Source: Aeromicrobium erythreum (GTDB lineage Bacteria; Actinomycetota; Actinomycetes; Propionibacteriales; Nocardioidaceae). From it: a stretch of DNA of 64,000 bases. A model generated the notes under the pieces. That model was not told the origin of the DNA, did no database searches, and saw nothing but the letters and a program-made list of their open reading frames with translations. The position numbers and the translations under genes are program-made. Below are positions 33,924 to 42,967 of the stretch, piece by piece. The stretch's first letter is position 1. Each line of letters starts with the position of its first letter. The DNA lies in the NCBI RefSeq assembly GCF_001509405.1, contig NZ_CP011502.1, forward strand, positions 3,224,001-3,288,000, written 5' to 3'.

Positions 33924-34367
33924 ATGATTGCGGAGGAGTACCAGATCGCGTCGCCGCAGACGCGCGCCCAGCTGTGGGCGAACCTCCTGCGTCTGGAGAC
34001 CCTCGGCGAGTGGAGTGCTGTCAGCCGCTGCCTGTCCACCGACACCGACGTCCTGGCGCAGGCCCAGTCGTACCTGTGCGTCCTGCAGCACCGCGACGAG
34101 GAGCTGGACGCCTCGATCGTGGTCACGAACCTCGACCCGCCGAACGAGCTCAAGCTGCGCACGGCGTCGGCGATGGCGGTCGTGAACGAGCGCGTCGTCC
34201 TCGAGCCCGACGGTCGAGGCACGCTGGTCCGTTACACCGCCGCGGCGACGTCGTCGATGTTCGGCCCGGCCGTCACGGTGTGGCTGCACGACCACGTGGC
34301 GCTCGTGCAGGAGCGGCTGACCCGCTTCGTCCAGCGCACCGACACGTACGCGACCGACGAGTCCTGA
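33924..34367 (+). CDS. SRPBCC-like protein, paralogue 1
   Basis: 147 residues. It resembles a short START/SRPBCC-type ligand-binding fold: RAQLWANLLRLETLGEWSAVSRC, an acidic mid-section, and the C-terminal FGPAVTVWLHDHVALVQERLTRF helix. Its paralogue at 45068-45493 shares the LWxxLxxLExxxEWSAxxxC and FGPAxTVWLHxHVxxVxxxLxxF patterns. Ligand and role are unknown. A 13-base hairpin follows the stop. Confidence 0.78.
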   Translation: MIAEEYQIASPQTRAQLWANLLRLETLGEWSAVSRCLSTDTDVLAQAQSYLCVLQHRDEELDASIVVTNLDPPNELKLRTASAMAVVNERVVLEPDGRGTLVRYTAAATSSMFGPAVTVWLHDHVALVQERLTRFVQRTDTYATDES

Positions 34368-34389
34368 CCCCCTGACGGGGACGACGAAG

Positions 34390-34427
34390 CCCCGCCGCCT
34401 TCTCCAGGGGTGAGGAAGGCGACGGGG
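34390..34427 (+). terminator. Hairpin terminator
   Basis: CCCCGCCGCCTTC (34390-34402) pairs with 34415-34427 with one mismatch, about 20 bases after the SRPBCC stop. Confidence 0.65.
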
Positions 34428-34533
34428 GTGCGCTCATCGTAGCGGCGCGCGGGGGTGCTGCGACAGCACCTGACGGGGCCTGTCGCCGCGGGGTCGCACG
34501 GCATTGTCCGGTCGGGGGCGCGATGCCAGACGT

Positions 34534-34539
34534 TAGGCT
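34534..34539 (+). promoter_or_regulatory. -10 element TAGGCT, probable leaderless promoter
   Basis: TAGGCT ends six bases before ATG 34546 and no ribosome site is present. Confidence 0.5.
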
Positions 34540-34545
34540 GCGGCC

Positions 34546-35712
34546 ATGAAGATCGCAGTGGTGGGAACCGGCTACGTCGGCCTCTCGAACGCCGTCATCC
34601 TCGCCCGGCGCCACCAGGTGGTGGCCGTCGACATCGACGCCGCCAAGGTGGAGCAGATCAACGCGCGCACGTCGCCGATCGAGGACGTCGAGCTCGAGCA
34701 GTACCTGGCCGAGAAGCCGCTCGACCTGACCGCCACCACCGACGCCGCGTCGGCCTACGTCGACGCCTCGTTCGTCGTGGTCGCGACGCCCACCGACTAC
34801 GACCCGCAGTCGAACTACTTCAACACGCGCTCCGTCGAGAGCGTCGTGGCGGCCGTCGGCGAGGTGAACCCGGCGGCGGCGATCGTCATCAAGTCGACCG
34901 TTCCCGTGGGGTTCACGGCCCGCATCCGCGAGCAGCACCCGGACCTGACGATCCTGTTCTCGCCGGAGTTCCTGCGCGAGGGTCGGGCGCTGTACGACAA
35001 CCTGCACCCGTCGCGGATCGTCGTGGGTGCCCGCACCGCTGAGGGCGAGGCGTTCGCGGAGCTGCTGCGCGAGGGCGCGCTGGAGGACGACGTGCCGGTG
35101 CTGCTGACCGACTCGACCGAGGCCGAGGCGATCAAGCTGTTCGCGAACACCTACCTGGCGCTGCGGGTGGCGTACTTCAACGAGCTCGACACGTACGCGG
35201 CGATCCACGGCCTCGACTCGCGGCAGATCATCGAGGGCGTGGGTCTGGACCCGCGCATCGGCAGCCACTACAACAACCCGTCGTTCGGCTACGGCGGCTA
35301 CTGCCTGCCGAAGGACACGAAGCAGCTGCGCGCGAACTTCGAGGACGTGCCGCAGAACCTGATCGGCGCGATCGTCGACGCCAACTCGACCCGCAAGGAC
35401 TTCGTCGCCGAGGACATCCTGCGTCGTCAGCCGAAGACGGTCGGCATCTACCGCCTGGTGATGAAGTCGGGCTCGGACAACTTCCGCGCCTCGAGCATCC
35501 AGGGCGTCATGAAGCGGCTGAAGGCGAAGGGCATCGAGGTGCTCGTGTACGAGCCGCTGCTGCCCGACGAGCCGTTCTTCGGCTCGGAGGTCCTGCGCGA
35601 CCTCGAGGAGCTGAAGCGTCGCAGCGACGTCATCGTCGTCAACCGCCACACCCCCGACCTCGCCGACGTGGCCGACAAGATCTACACCCGCGACCTCTTC
35701 GGCAGCGACTGA
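34546..35712 (+). CDS. UDP-glucose/GDP-mannose-type nucleotide-sugar dehydrogenase
   Basis: 388 residues, the short form of the Ugd family. The NAD fold [16 protein letters not shown] is at the N-terminus, then FSPEFLREG. The catalytic Cys253 lies in [11 protein letters not shown]. It oxidises a nucleotide sugar twice to the uronic acid, most likely UDP-glucose to UDP-glucuronate, for extracellular polysaccharide. It stands 13 kb from the exopolysaccharide locus and is followed by a block of palindromic repeats. Confidence 0.93.
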   Translation: MKIAVVGTGYVGLSNAVILARRHQVVAVDIDAAKVEQINARTSPIEDVELEQYLAEKPLDLTATTDAASAYVDASFVVVATPTDYDPQSNYFNTRSVESVVAAVGEVNPAAAIVIKSTVPVGFTARIREQHPDLTILFSPEFLREGRALYDNLHPSRIVVGARTAEGEAFAELLREGALEDDVPVLLTDSTEAEAIKLFANTYLALRVAYFNELDTYAAIHGLDSRQIIEGVGLDPRIGSHYNNPSFGYGGYCLPKDTKQLRANFEDVPQNLIGAIVDANSTRKDFVAEDILRRQPKTVGIYRLVMKSGSDNFRASSIQGVMKRLKAKGIEVLVYEPLLPDEPFFGSEVLRDLEELKRRSDVIVVNRHTPDLADVADKIYTRDLFGSD

Positions 35713-35721
35713 CCCACCCCA

Positions 35722-36007
35722 CCGCTGGTCGAAGAGACACCACCCCTACCGCTGGTCGAGCGGTCCATCCCCGCCCCCACCCGCTGGTCGAGTAGCGCGG
35801 AGCCGCGACGAAGGAGCGTGCTCCGGGCGTATCGAGACCACCCCAAGCGGACGCTGGGGGGTGGCCCACGCTTGAGCCCCTGCCGAGTGGTCTCGATACG
35901 TCAGGACCTCGCAAGCTCGTCCTGACTACTCGACCAGCGAGTTGACCGCTGGTCGAGTAGGCGACGTCGCGACGAAGGAGCAGAAGTCGCCGTATCGAGA
36001 CCACCCC
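35722..36007. repeat. Cluster of REP-like palindromic repeats; no gene
   Basis: Five copies of a CCGCTGGTCGA core: partial at 35722-35732 and 35749-35760, full at 35781-35844, inverted at 35887-35939 and full at 35946-36007. Full copies run from CGCTGGTCGAGTAG through GCGACGAAGGAGC to GTATCGAGACCACCCC. The alternating orientation allows large hairpins. This fills the whole gap between the dehydrogenase and the Wadjet operon. Confidence 0.85.
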
Positions 36008-36043
36008 ACGCCGACGCTGCCGCTCACCCCACGCGCTCGGTCA

Positions 36044-37183
36044 TCAGCCTCGCGAAACCGATCTGAGCTCCCTCAGGGCGAGGTCCCAGGGGATTCGCTC
36101 CTGCTCCAGCCGGACGTCACCCTCCGCACGAATCCGCGCTAGCACGGCACGCTCGTCCGACGTCAGTTCGTCGAGCACGCCGCGCGCCGGTCGGGGCTCG
36201 ATCACCCAAAGGTCACGATGGTCCAGGAGGGTCTTCTCATCCATAAGCACGCTCGTCACCCCGTCGAGGTGAGATCGCAACCTGTTCAGGATCGCGAAAC
36301 CGTGCGAGTCGAGATCTCCCCAGTAGACGATCGGACACCGCGCCAGCCACGGCAGCTTCTCGAGGACGTCGACGGCATAGCCGGAGCCATGTAGCACCAC
36401 GGCGCCGGGCCACTGCGGCATGGCGAGGACGGTCTCGAGATTCTCGAACACGAAGACGACGTCCGGGCGCAGAGCGAGGCTCGCGAGCTGACGGACCGGT
36501 GCGGCGAGGTCCGCCAGCCCACCGATGCAGAGCGAGGAGTCGAGGCACCTCACCCGGAGAAGCGGGTCCCCATCGACCAGCCCCAACCCAGGCCGGCCCG
36601 TCGTGGCAGTCGTGAGAGCCGTGAGCACGCCGCGGTGGCGCCCTAGCCACTTGCTGTCCACCCCTCGCACAGGGACCTGCCGCGGACGCAACCCGTCGGA
36701 GGGGTGGATGGCGAGCCACTGAGCGACGTCGAGGACCTGCAGGAACCGGTCCTCGTCCCACCCGGTGATCTCACGCGCATGACGTCGGCAGGTGGCGTCG
36801 AGCTCCTCCGACGGTCCCCACCGTCCTCGGATCTCTGCCACACGAGCAGCGAATAGCCTCCACTCGGAAGCGACCCGGCCCCCCGCCAACGCTGCGACAT
36901 CGTCGGGACGACGGGCCACCAGTCTCACCGGCACCCGCTGACGACCCACCCGCCGCCACGAGCGCTCCTCCCACTCCACGGTGAGACCACCGACGAACGC
37001 GGGGTCCGTCCATGCGCGCGCCCAGGCCTCGGCACCGGCTTGATCGACCATCGCCTCGCGCTCCGTGGGCGGCTTCAGCAGGATCGTGAGAGCCGGCTCG
37101 TCGGGCGGAGCAACGGCCCAATCAGTGCCACGTCGCCGCAGGGTGGCCGCTGCCCCCGCGCGCGCCTCGGCGACCCCGATCAC
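36044..37183 (-). CDS. jetD: JetD, Wadjet topoisomerase-like nuclease
   Basis: 379 residues, with the DUF3322 N-terminal part and the DUF2220 toprim-like C-terminal part. FVFENLETVLAM and YWGDLDSHGFAIL supply the acidic metal-binding residues, and EPRPARGVLDELTSDERAVL is a typical tail. In Wadjet systems JetD cuts closed circular DNA that the JetABC motor has extruded. It is the last gene of the operon; its start overlaps the jetC stop by four bases. Confidence 0.93.
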   Translation of the reverse strand: MIGVAEARAGAAATLRRRGTDWAVAPPDEPALTILLKPPTEREAMVDQAGAEAWARAWTDPAFVGGLTVEWEERSWRRVGRQRVPVRLVARRPDDVAALAGGRVASEWRLFAARVAEIRGRWGPSEELDATCRRHAREITGWDEDRFLQVLDVAQWLAIHPSDGLRPRQVPVRGVDSKWLGRHRGVLTALTTATTGRPGLGLVDGDPLLRVRCLDSSLCIGGLADLAAPVRQLASLALRPDVVFVFENLETVLAMPQWPGAVVLHGSGYAVDVLEKLPWLARCPIVYWGDLDSHGFAILNRLRSHLDGVTSVLMDEKTLLDHRDLWVIEPRPARGVLDELTSDERAVLARIRAEGDVRLEQERIPWDLALRELRSVSRG

Positions 37184-40100
37184 GACGGAACCTCATCGTC
37201 CCAGACGACGCTCGAGACTTGGGAGAGCTTCCGAGTGGGGTTCTCGATCGAGGTCACCGCACCCACGTACGGTTCGATCGTCTGCAAAAGCTTCTGCGGG
37301 GTGGCGAGGATGAGCTGGAAACCGAACTCGACGAACACGTCGAGGGCCATGCGCGTGTACCTCGTATCGGCCTTGTCGAACGCCTCGTCGAGGACGATCG
37401 TGCCGTACCGGGGGACGACGTCGTCTGCGTCGGCGAGCTGGTACCGCAGCGCAGCGGCGAGGCAGAACACTACGAGCTTCTGCTGCTGCCCTCCCGACAT
37501 CGCCGCCCCCGAGTCGTACGTGGCGTGCACGTGGCCGTCGGGGTCGATCTCCTCGGCCCGGAAGGTTACGTGTTGGCGGGTGTCGAGGCACTGACGGCGC
37601 CACGCACGGTCCGCCGGAAGGCTGGAGGCCAGCTGCTCCATGATGCGGCTGAGCACGGCGAACCGTTCCTCTGCGGCCTCCAGGTCATCCTCCGTCCAGC
37701 CCAAGCTCGCCACGGCCCGCAGGTCGGCGATGAATCGCGTGACCGTGTCGGTGTGACGGGTCTTGACCTTCAGACCCAGGGAGCGGTCCGTGTCGAACGG
37801 CGACCTGCGCAGCGAGTCGTTGACCGGGCCGATGCGTTCGGCGATCTCCCGCGGCGCTGCCAGGATGTCGTTGACGAGGTCTGCCACCATGTCGCGCGAG
37901 CGCTCCCGCAGGAGCCGCAGGAAGCTGGCCTCGTGCTGGGGCAGACCGTTCGCGACGATCTGGTCGAGTACGTCGAGGTAGCCGCCGCGATCGTCCACCG
38001 ACGGGGTCAGGTCAGCCGCGACCGCAGCGGCAGGCCACTGCTCGTTGAACGACGTGGCCTCGCGGACGATGGCCTCCGCCGCGGTGTTGGCCCGGCGGGT
38101 CTCCGCGTCGCTATCGTCGCGGAGATCCTGGACGACCTGCTGTCCGACGGCGGCGATGCCGACCCGGTCCAGGTGCCGCCGCCTCGCACGGAACCGTCCG
38201 TCCAGCTCGGTGACGACCTCGGGGTCGAGCGCGCCCTCCTCGCGCGACGACGCGTTCAGCCGATCGATCTCCTCCCCGAGGCGACGCTGCTCGCTCTCCG
38301 CTTGCGCCACCGCCAGCTCAGCGGCTCGCAGCACCTCCGCGGACGCCTGCCGCTCGCTGCGACGCGCAGCCACCGTCTGCACCGCGGTGCTGAGCTCGGA
38401 GTCGGCGCTCGTGAGATCCTCGAGCTGGTGCTGCAGCTCGGCCACGCGGCTCTGCGCACCCTCGACATCGACCGCAGCCCAACGCTGCTCACGGACGGTC
38501 TTGAGCACACCACGGCGTTCGATCGACGCTGCTCGGCGCCGCTCGACGTCGGCGGCGACCTCCTGCGCTGCGGCCAGCTCGGCCTCCGCGCCGATGAGGC
38601 GCTCGACCAACGCCTCGATCTTCGCCTCGCGATCGCCCAGGACCCACCCGCGCCGGTCACCGATGCGCATGCGGTCGTCCTTCTCGTACCGCGTGCGCGA
38701 CGTCTTGACCTGGCCGCCGATCGTGACCGCCTTGTCGTGACGGTCCAGGTGATCCGGGCTGTCGACGCAGGCGTAGTCGAACCGCTCGGACAGCTGCCCT
38801 CCAAGCCACCCGGCGAATGGTCCGTCGGCGATCACGACCCGGTGCAGCAGCGACACGTCGCTGCGCGCCGGTCGTGGCGGCGCGGCGTCCGGTCGGACCT
38901 CCTCGAAGACCAGGCGGAGGCCGTCGAGCTGGTGTTCCTCGACCCAGCGCCGCACGGGCCGGAGGTGCTCGGACCGCACGAGCATCGCGAGAGAGAGCGG
39001 TCGAAGCACCCTCTCGATCGCACCGGTCCAGGCGACGTGACGAGGGGCGACCTCGATCAGCTCGGCCGCGAACGGGAGTGCCGTGTCCGGCAGCCCGAGG
39101 TGCGCGGAGAGAGCCGTCCGAACCGCGAGGAGTCGCGGGGGTACCGTGCTCCCGGTCCTGCGGAGCGACGCGATGTCGTCGGTGAGCCGATCCCGTTCGG
39201 CGCGGGTCTCGAACAGGCGCTGGAGCTGCTCGTACGACGCGGTCTCCGGTTCGGTGTCGTCGATCATCTCCTCGATGGCCCGACGAAGCTCAGCGAACTC
39301 ACCTGCCGTCCGGGGCGGACTCTGGATGCCCGCGGCGGCGAGCTGCCGCGCCAGAGTCTGCCAGCGTTCCTCCGTGTCGCGCGCGGCTTGCTCGGCGGTG
39401 TCGATCGCCCGTTGGACGTGCTCGGCCTCCGCACCTCCGAGCTCCAGCGCGAGGCGCTCGGCGCGACGCAGTGCCTCGTCCGACGAGGTGTCGCGCAGCC
39501 GTGCAGTCGCGACGTCCTCCCGGAGGACGACCAGGCGTTCCCTGAGGGCCTCAGCCTCGTTGGTGGCCAGCAGAAGCGTGCGGGCATGCTGGTAGCCGAC
39601 GACGTGGCTGGCGAGGTCCTTCGCCTTCTCCGCTGCGACGCGGGCCTCGTCGTGGGCGGAGGCAGCGTCGCGGAGCCGCAGGAGGTGATCGCGTTGCAAC
39701 CTCAGCTGCACGACGCGGTCATGGGCGCTGCGGAGCTCACCGAACTGCGCCACCGCGTTGTCTGCGAGCGCGAAGGTGGACGGTTCTTCGAGCATGTAGT
39801 CGCGGAAGAGGTCGTCGAGGCTGTCCAGGTTCTTCGCCGACTGCGTCTTGTGCAGGAGCTGGAGGGCGGTCTCGTCCGCGATGCCGACGACGGACCTGAG
39901 TCGTGCGTAGAAGCGGGCGTGGGACCGGTTGCTCGTGACCACGGCGTCCGGCCAGGCGGCCTGCAGCTTGCGCACCTCGACGCCCTTACGGACGAACGGC
40001 TCGACGTCGCGCAGGTCGATGGCCGATCGCTCCAGCACACAGACGTCGTTGATGTCGGCGTTGCTGGAGCCGCCGGCGCGCAGGAAGAACAAGCGGGCCA

Positions 40101-40500
40101 GCGTGACGGGTTGGGTGGTCCCGGACTCAAGTCGCAACAGGATCCCGCTCCAGGTCGCTCCGGTGCGCAGGAACTGACTGACGACGCGGTCCTCGTCGTC
40201 GTCGACGGTGCGCGACCATGCACCGCGAACGTAGCTGACGAGGCTGCGCTGATCGGCCCGGGCGCCGCTGCCTTGCGCCGCCTGGTTGAGCCGTAGCCAC
40301 TTATCCGGGGTGAGGACAGCGGCGATCGCGTCGAGCAGGGACGACTTGCCCGACCCGGAGGGCCCGGTGACCAGGTGACCTCGTCGGGCGATCGGCAGCC
40401 GGTAGATCTTGCCGTCGAACGTGCCCCAGTTGGCGAGCTGGACCTCGGCGAGGCGCCACTGTCCGGTGGCCGGGACCGGGAGGTCGAGGGGAAGGGTCAT
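37180..40500 (-). CDS. jetC: JetC, Wadjet SMC/MukB-like ATPase
   Basis: 1106 residues. Walker A is TGPSGSGKSSLLDA (46-59). About 900 residues of charged coiled coil include a hinge-like globular section near the middle, where VSLLHRVVIADGPFAGW occurs. The C-terminal ABC signature SGGQQQKLVVFC and Walker B/D-loop YGTIVLDEAFDKAD close the head domain. It dimerises and, with JetA and JetB, loops plasmid DNA using ATP. Four-base overlaps join it to jetB and jetD. Confidence 0.95.
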   Translation of the reverse strand: MTLPLDLPVPATGQWRLAEVQLANWGTFDGKIYRLPIARRGHLVTGPSGSGKSSLLDAIAAVLTPDKWLRLNQAAQGSGARADQRSLVSYVRGAWSRTVDDDEDRVVSQFLRTGATWSGILLRLESGTTQPVTLARLFFLRAGGSSNADINDVCVLERSAIDLRDVEPFVRKGVEVRKLQAAWPDAVVTSNRSHARFYARLRSVVGIADETALQLLHKTQSAKNLDSLDDLFRDYMLEEPSTFALADNAVAQFGELRSAHDRVVQLRLQRDHLLRLRDAASAHDEARVAAEKAKDLASHVVGYQHARTLLLATNEAEALRERLVVLREDVATARLRDTSSDEALRRAERLALELGGAEAEHVQRAIDTAEQAARDTEERWQTLARQLAAAGIQSPPRTAGEFAELRRAIEEMIDDTEPETASYEQLQRLFETRAERDRLTDDIASLRRTGSTVPPRLLAVRTALSAHLGLPDTALPFAAELIEVAPRHVAWTGAIERVLRPLSLAMLVRSEHLRPVRRWVEEHQLDGLRLVFEEVRPDAAPPRPARSDVSLLHRVVIADGPFAGWLGGQLSERFDYACVDSPDHLDRHDKAVTIGGQVKTSRTRYEKDDRMRIGDRRGWVLGDREAKIEALVERLIGAEAELAAAQEVAADVERRRAASIERRGVLKTVREQRWAAVDVEGAQSRVAELQHQLEDLTSADSELSTAVQTVAARRSERQASAEVLRAAELAVAQAESEQRRLGEEIDRLNASSREEGALDPEVVTELDGRFRARRRHLDRVGIAAVGQQVVQDLRDDSDAETRRANTAAEAIVREATSFNEQWPAAAVAADLTPSVDDRGGYLDVLDQIVANGLPQHEASFLRLLRERSRDMVADLVNDILAAPREIAERIGPVNDSLRRSPFDTDRSLGLKVKTRHTDTVTRFIADLRAVASLGWTEDDLEAAEERFAVLSRIMEQLASSLPADRAWRRQCLDTRQHVTFRAEEIDPDGHVHATYDSGAAMSGGQQQKLVVFCLAAALRYQLADADDVVPRYGTIVLDEAFDKADTRYTRMALDVFVEFGFQLILATPQKLLQTIEPYVGAVTSIENPTRKLSQVSSVVWDDEVPS

Positions 40501-41114
40501 GAGACGTCCTCACCTGACGCGGCACCCTCGCCGATGCGCCGGTACTCCTCGGTGAGAGCGCGGACCTCATCCTCGTCGAGCAGGAACTTGACCACGGGTG
40601 AGATCTCGGCTCGCTCCTCGCCCGCAGGGTGGATGACCCGGAGCTTGTTCATCATGCGCCCCCAGGCTGCATTGAGGTTGCGACGGAACGTGGACTCGTC
40701 GCCGTCGGAGTAGATGCTCAGCCGCTCGTACACCTCGTCCTGGCCGACGATCACCCGCCGCTCTCCGGACGTCGCGAGGAGGAGCTGACGAAGCACGAGG
40801 AGCATCGCGGTGTCGATGAACGCGAGACTCTCGCTGCGCAGCGTGCTCGGGACCTCGATCTCGTCGGTGCGGACCTTGCGGGTGAAGGCGAACTCGTCCA
40901 CGGGGTCGATGACGAGCTCGAGGAAGAGATCGTGCAGGAGCGATCGGATGGCGCGTTCGTCGGCCATCAGGGCGGCCCAGAGCTGTGGCCGTCGGCGCCC
41001 TGACAGGTACGGGCCCTTGAGGATCTCGAGCACCGCCCGCCGCGAGTCCTCGACGAGCCTGCCCGTGTCGTCCTTCCAGAGGCGCGGGGCGCCGGCGGGG
41101 TCCGCGAGACTCAT
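40497..41114 (-). CDS. jetB: JetB, Wadjet MukE-like kite subunit (DUF4194)
   Basis: 205 residues of winged-helix type. Landmarks are RRAVLEILKGPYLSGRRRPQLWAAL, the acidic middle, and the C-terminal HPAGEERAEISPVVKFLLDEDEVRALTEEYR. It binds the JetA kleisin and bridges it to the JetC heads. The start overlaps the jetA stop (ATGA). Confidence 0.93.
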   Translation of the reverse strand: MSLADPAGAPRLWKDDTGRLVEDSRRAVLEILKGPYLSGRRRPQLWAALMADERAIRSLLHDLFLELVIDPVDEFAFTRKVRTDEIEVPSTLRSESLAFIDTAMLLVLRQLLLATSGERRVIVGQDEVYERLSIYSDGDESTFRRNLNAAWGRMMNKLRVIHPAGEERAEISPVVKFLLDEDEVRALTEEYRRIGEGAASGEDVS

Positions 41115-42562
41115 CTGATCTTCTCCGTAAAGGTGTGGGTGGCGATGATGGCGGATCGCGGGACACCGTCGGTCCCCGTCCAGGTGAGCGACTCGGCCGA
41201 CCTCGGGTCGAGCCGCCCGTGGACGGTGGCGAGGGAGAGCAGCCCGACGACGCTGGCGACCCCCTGGCTGGCAGGGCGGTGGCGCAGGACGGTGCCTACC
41301 GAGGCGGACGGCACCTCGTCGAGGACGGCGTTGACGTTGCGGACGAGCTCGACGAAGTCGATCTCGCTCTCTCGCGCGACCGCGCGGAGTGCCTCGAGGT
41401 CGACCGTCGTGGTGGTCGCGTCGTCGAGGGTGGCACCGGTGTCGTAGTCGGACGGGTCGTGCGCACTGATCTCTCCCACGGTGGAGAACGGGAGCGCCGA
41501 CAGCTCGATGTCGCGCGGCATCCGCGCGTAGGGCTTGATGCGGCGAGAGGCAGCGACGGCGACGGAGAGCGACTCCCGCAGCGCGTCGCGGAGCCGCCTG
41601 TCGCGCTGGAACTCCTGGGAGTAGACATAGCGGCGCAGACCGCGAGCGAACTCGGTGAGTACCTGGTGCACGTCGCGACTGCCGTGCTTGAGGTCGCGGA
41701 CAAGCGTGCGGAGCGCGCGACGTGCCCCTGGGTCGATCGCGCGGGCGAAGTCACGCTCGAGCAGGGCGGCGAGGTCGGTGTCGAGGGCGGCGGACCGCTC
41801 GGGGTCGCGGATGAGCGCGGCGAAGGCGGTGAAGGTTCGGCCTTCGTCGGAGGCCTCGATCAGGTCGACACCGCGAAAGACGTCGTCGAGGACGCTGCCG
41901 TGTCGTTCGTCGGCGTCGAGGATGCTGGCGCGGAGGTCCTGGTTGAGACTCTCGAAGCGAGCTCGTACCCCGGCGAAGTCGCCGGGGAGATGCTCGGCCT
42001 GCAGGAGGATGTCGGCGAGGCGTTCGGCGGCGCGGCGGTCGTCGAGCGTGGTCACCTCACCTCCGCGTACCGCGGTGATCTCGGCGTCGATGCGGTCTCG
42101 CTCGGTCAGCAGGACCTCGAGTCGACGGGTGCCGTCAGGGTCGGTGTCGCGGGCGAGCTGACGGATGGCGGCAGCAAGCCCGACGAGACGCGACTCGGTG
42201 ATCGTGGTGCGAGGTGTCTCGAGCTGGGAGAACATCCGGAGCGCGAGGTGAGCGGCGGCCGACAGCTCGTAGGTCTCTCCGCGGCTGTCGCGATCGGTGC
42301 GCCGCACGAGAAAGCCGGCGTTGCGCCAGTCGTCGCAGTAGGCACGTGCGTTCTGCTTGAGCTCCTCGTGCAGACGCAGCTCCTCGAGATCTGCCTCCAC
42401 GGCCGCGTGGAGCTCTTCGGTGGGCATGCGCATTCCGGGTGCACCCAGACGCTCGGCGAGGATGCCTGCGATGACGGGTGCGAGGTCGGCGCGCAGGAGT
42501 CGCAGGGCAGCGTGCTCATCCACGAGACGCCGGTAGGCGAGTGCCTTCGACAGGGCCGACAT
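41111..42562 (-). CDS. jetA: JetA, Wadjet MukF-like kleisin (DUF3375)
   Basis: 483 residues. DUF3375 proteins begin with a winged helix (here LSKALAYRRLVDEHAALRLLR and ELHAAVEADLEELRLHEEL). Helical bundles follow, then a C-terminal winged helix (ASVGTVLRHRPASQGVASVVGLLSLA). It closes the SMC ring with JetC. First gene of the leftward jetABCD operon, with GAGG just before ATG 42562. No regulator or mobile-element gene flanks the operon. Confidence 0.94.
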   Translation of the reverse strand: MSALSKALAYRRLVDEHAALRLLRADLAPVIAGILAERLGAPGMRMPTEELHAAVEADLEELRLHEELKQNARAYCDDWRNAGFLVRRTDRDSRGETYELSAAAHLALRMFSQLETPRTTITESRLVGLAAAIRQLARDTDPDGTRRLEVLLTERDRIDAEITAVRGGEVTTLDDRRAAERLADILLQAEHLPGDFAGVRARFESLNQDLRASILDADERHGSVLDDVFRGVDLIEASDEGRTFTAFAALIRDPERSAALDTDLAALLERDFARAIDPGARRALRTLVRDLKHGSRDVHQVLTEFARGLRRYVYSQEFQRDRRLRDALRESLSVAVAASRRIKPYARMPRDIELSALPFSTVGEISAHDPSDYDTGATLDDATTTTVDLEALRAVARESEIDFVELVRNVNAVLDEVPSASVGTVLRHRPASQGVASVVGLLSLATVHGRLDPRSAESLTWTGTDGVPRSAIIATHTFTEKIR

Positions 42563-42622
42563 GGCCTCATCTTGGCAAACCGCTCGGACAGCCCGTCCTG
42601 GCGCACTCGACCGCGACGCACG

Positions 42623-42654
42623 CGACCCCGCCCAGCGGAGGCTGGGCGGGGTCG
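42623..42654 (-). terminator. Strong terminator after the ArsR-type gene
   Basis: A 14-base perfect stem (42623-42636 with 42641-42654, starting CGACCCCGCCCAGC) with a four-base loop, between the arsR-type stop and jetA. Confidence 0.8.
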
Positions 42655-42666
42655 GGTGGGGGTGGG

Positions 42667-42963
42667 TCAGGGCAGGACGTTGAGCAGGGCCCTGCCGGCG
42701 GCGAGCAGCTCGGCGACGCGATCCGTCGCCAGCGCGTACTCGACGGTGCCGCCGCGTCGGGTCGACGTCACGAGGTCGGCCCGACGCAGGACGGCCAGCT
42801 GCTGCGACAGCGACGACGACTCGACCTCGATGTCGGCGAGCAGCTCGCGCACGGCCATCGGCCGGTCCTCCAGCAGCTCGAGCACCCGGATGCGGACCGG
42901 GTGCCCGAGCGTGCGGAAGAGCTCGGCCTTGCTGTGGTGCAGCGGCGCGCTCGTGGCGGACAC
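42667..42963 (-). CDS. ArsR-family winged-helix regulator
   Basis: 98 residues from GTG 42963. KAELFRTLGHPVRIRVLELLEDRPMAVRELLADIEVESSSLSQQLAVLRRADLV is a complete ArsR DNA-binding domain (several motifs joined here). It lacks the Cys metal-site motifs, so it is unlikely to sense arsenic or other soft metals. It begins four bases after the pckG stop and shares that transcript, so it may control carbon-flux genes including its own operon. Confidence 0.88.
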   Translation of the reverse strand: MSATSAPLHHSKAELFRTLGHPVRIRVLELLEDRPMAVRELLADIEVESSSLSQQLAVLRRADLVTSTRRGGTVEYALATDRVAELLAAGRALLNVLP

Positions 42964-42967
42964 CGGC

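Noticed and set aside
37219..40296. 1025-codon plus-strand frame opposite jetC
   Set aside because: The complementary strand encodes an intact SMC ATPase with all head motifs; this frame is its shadow.
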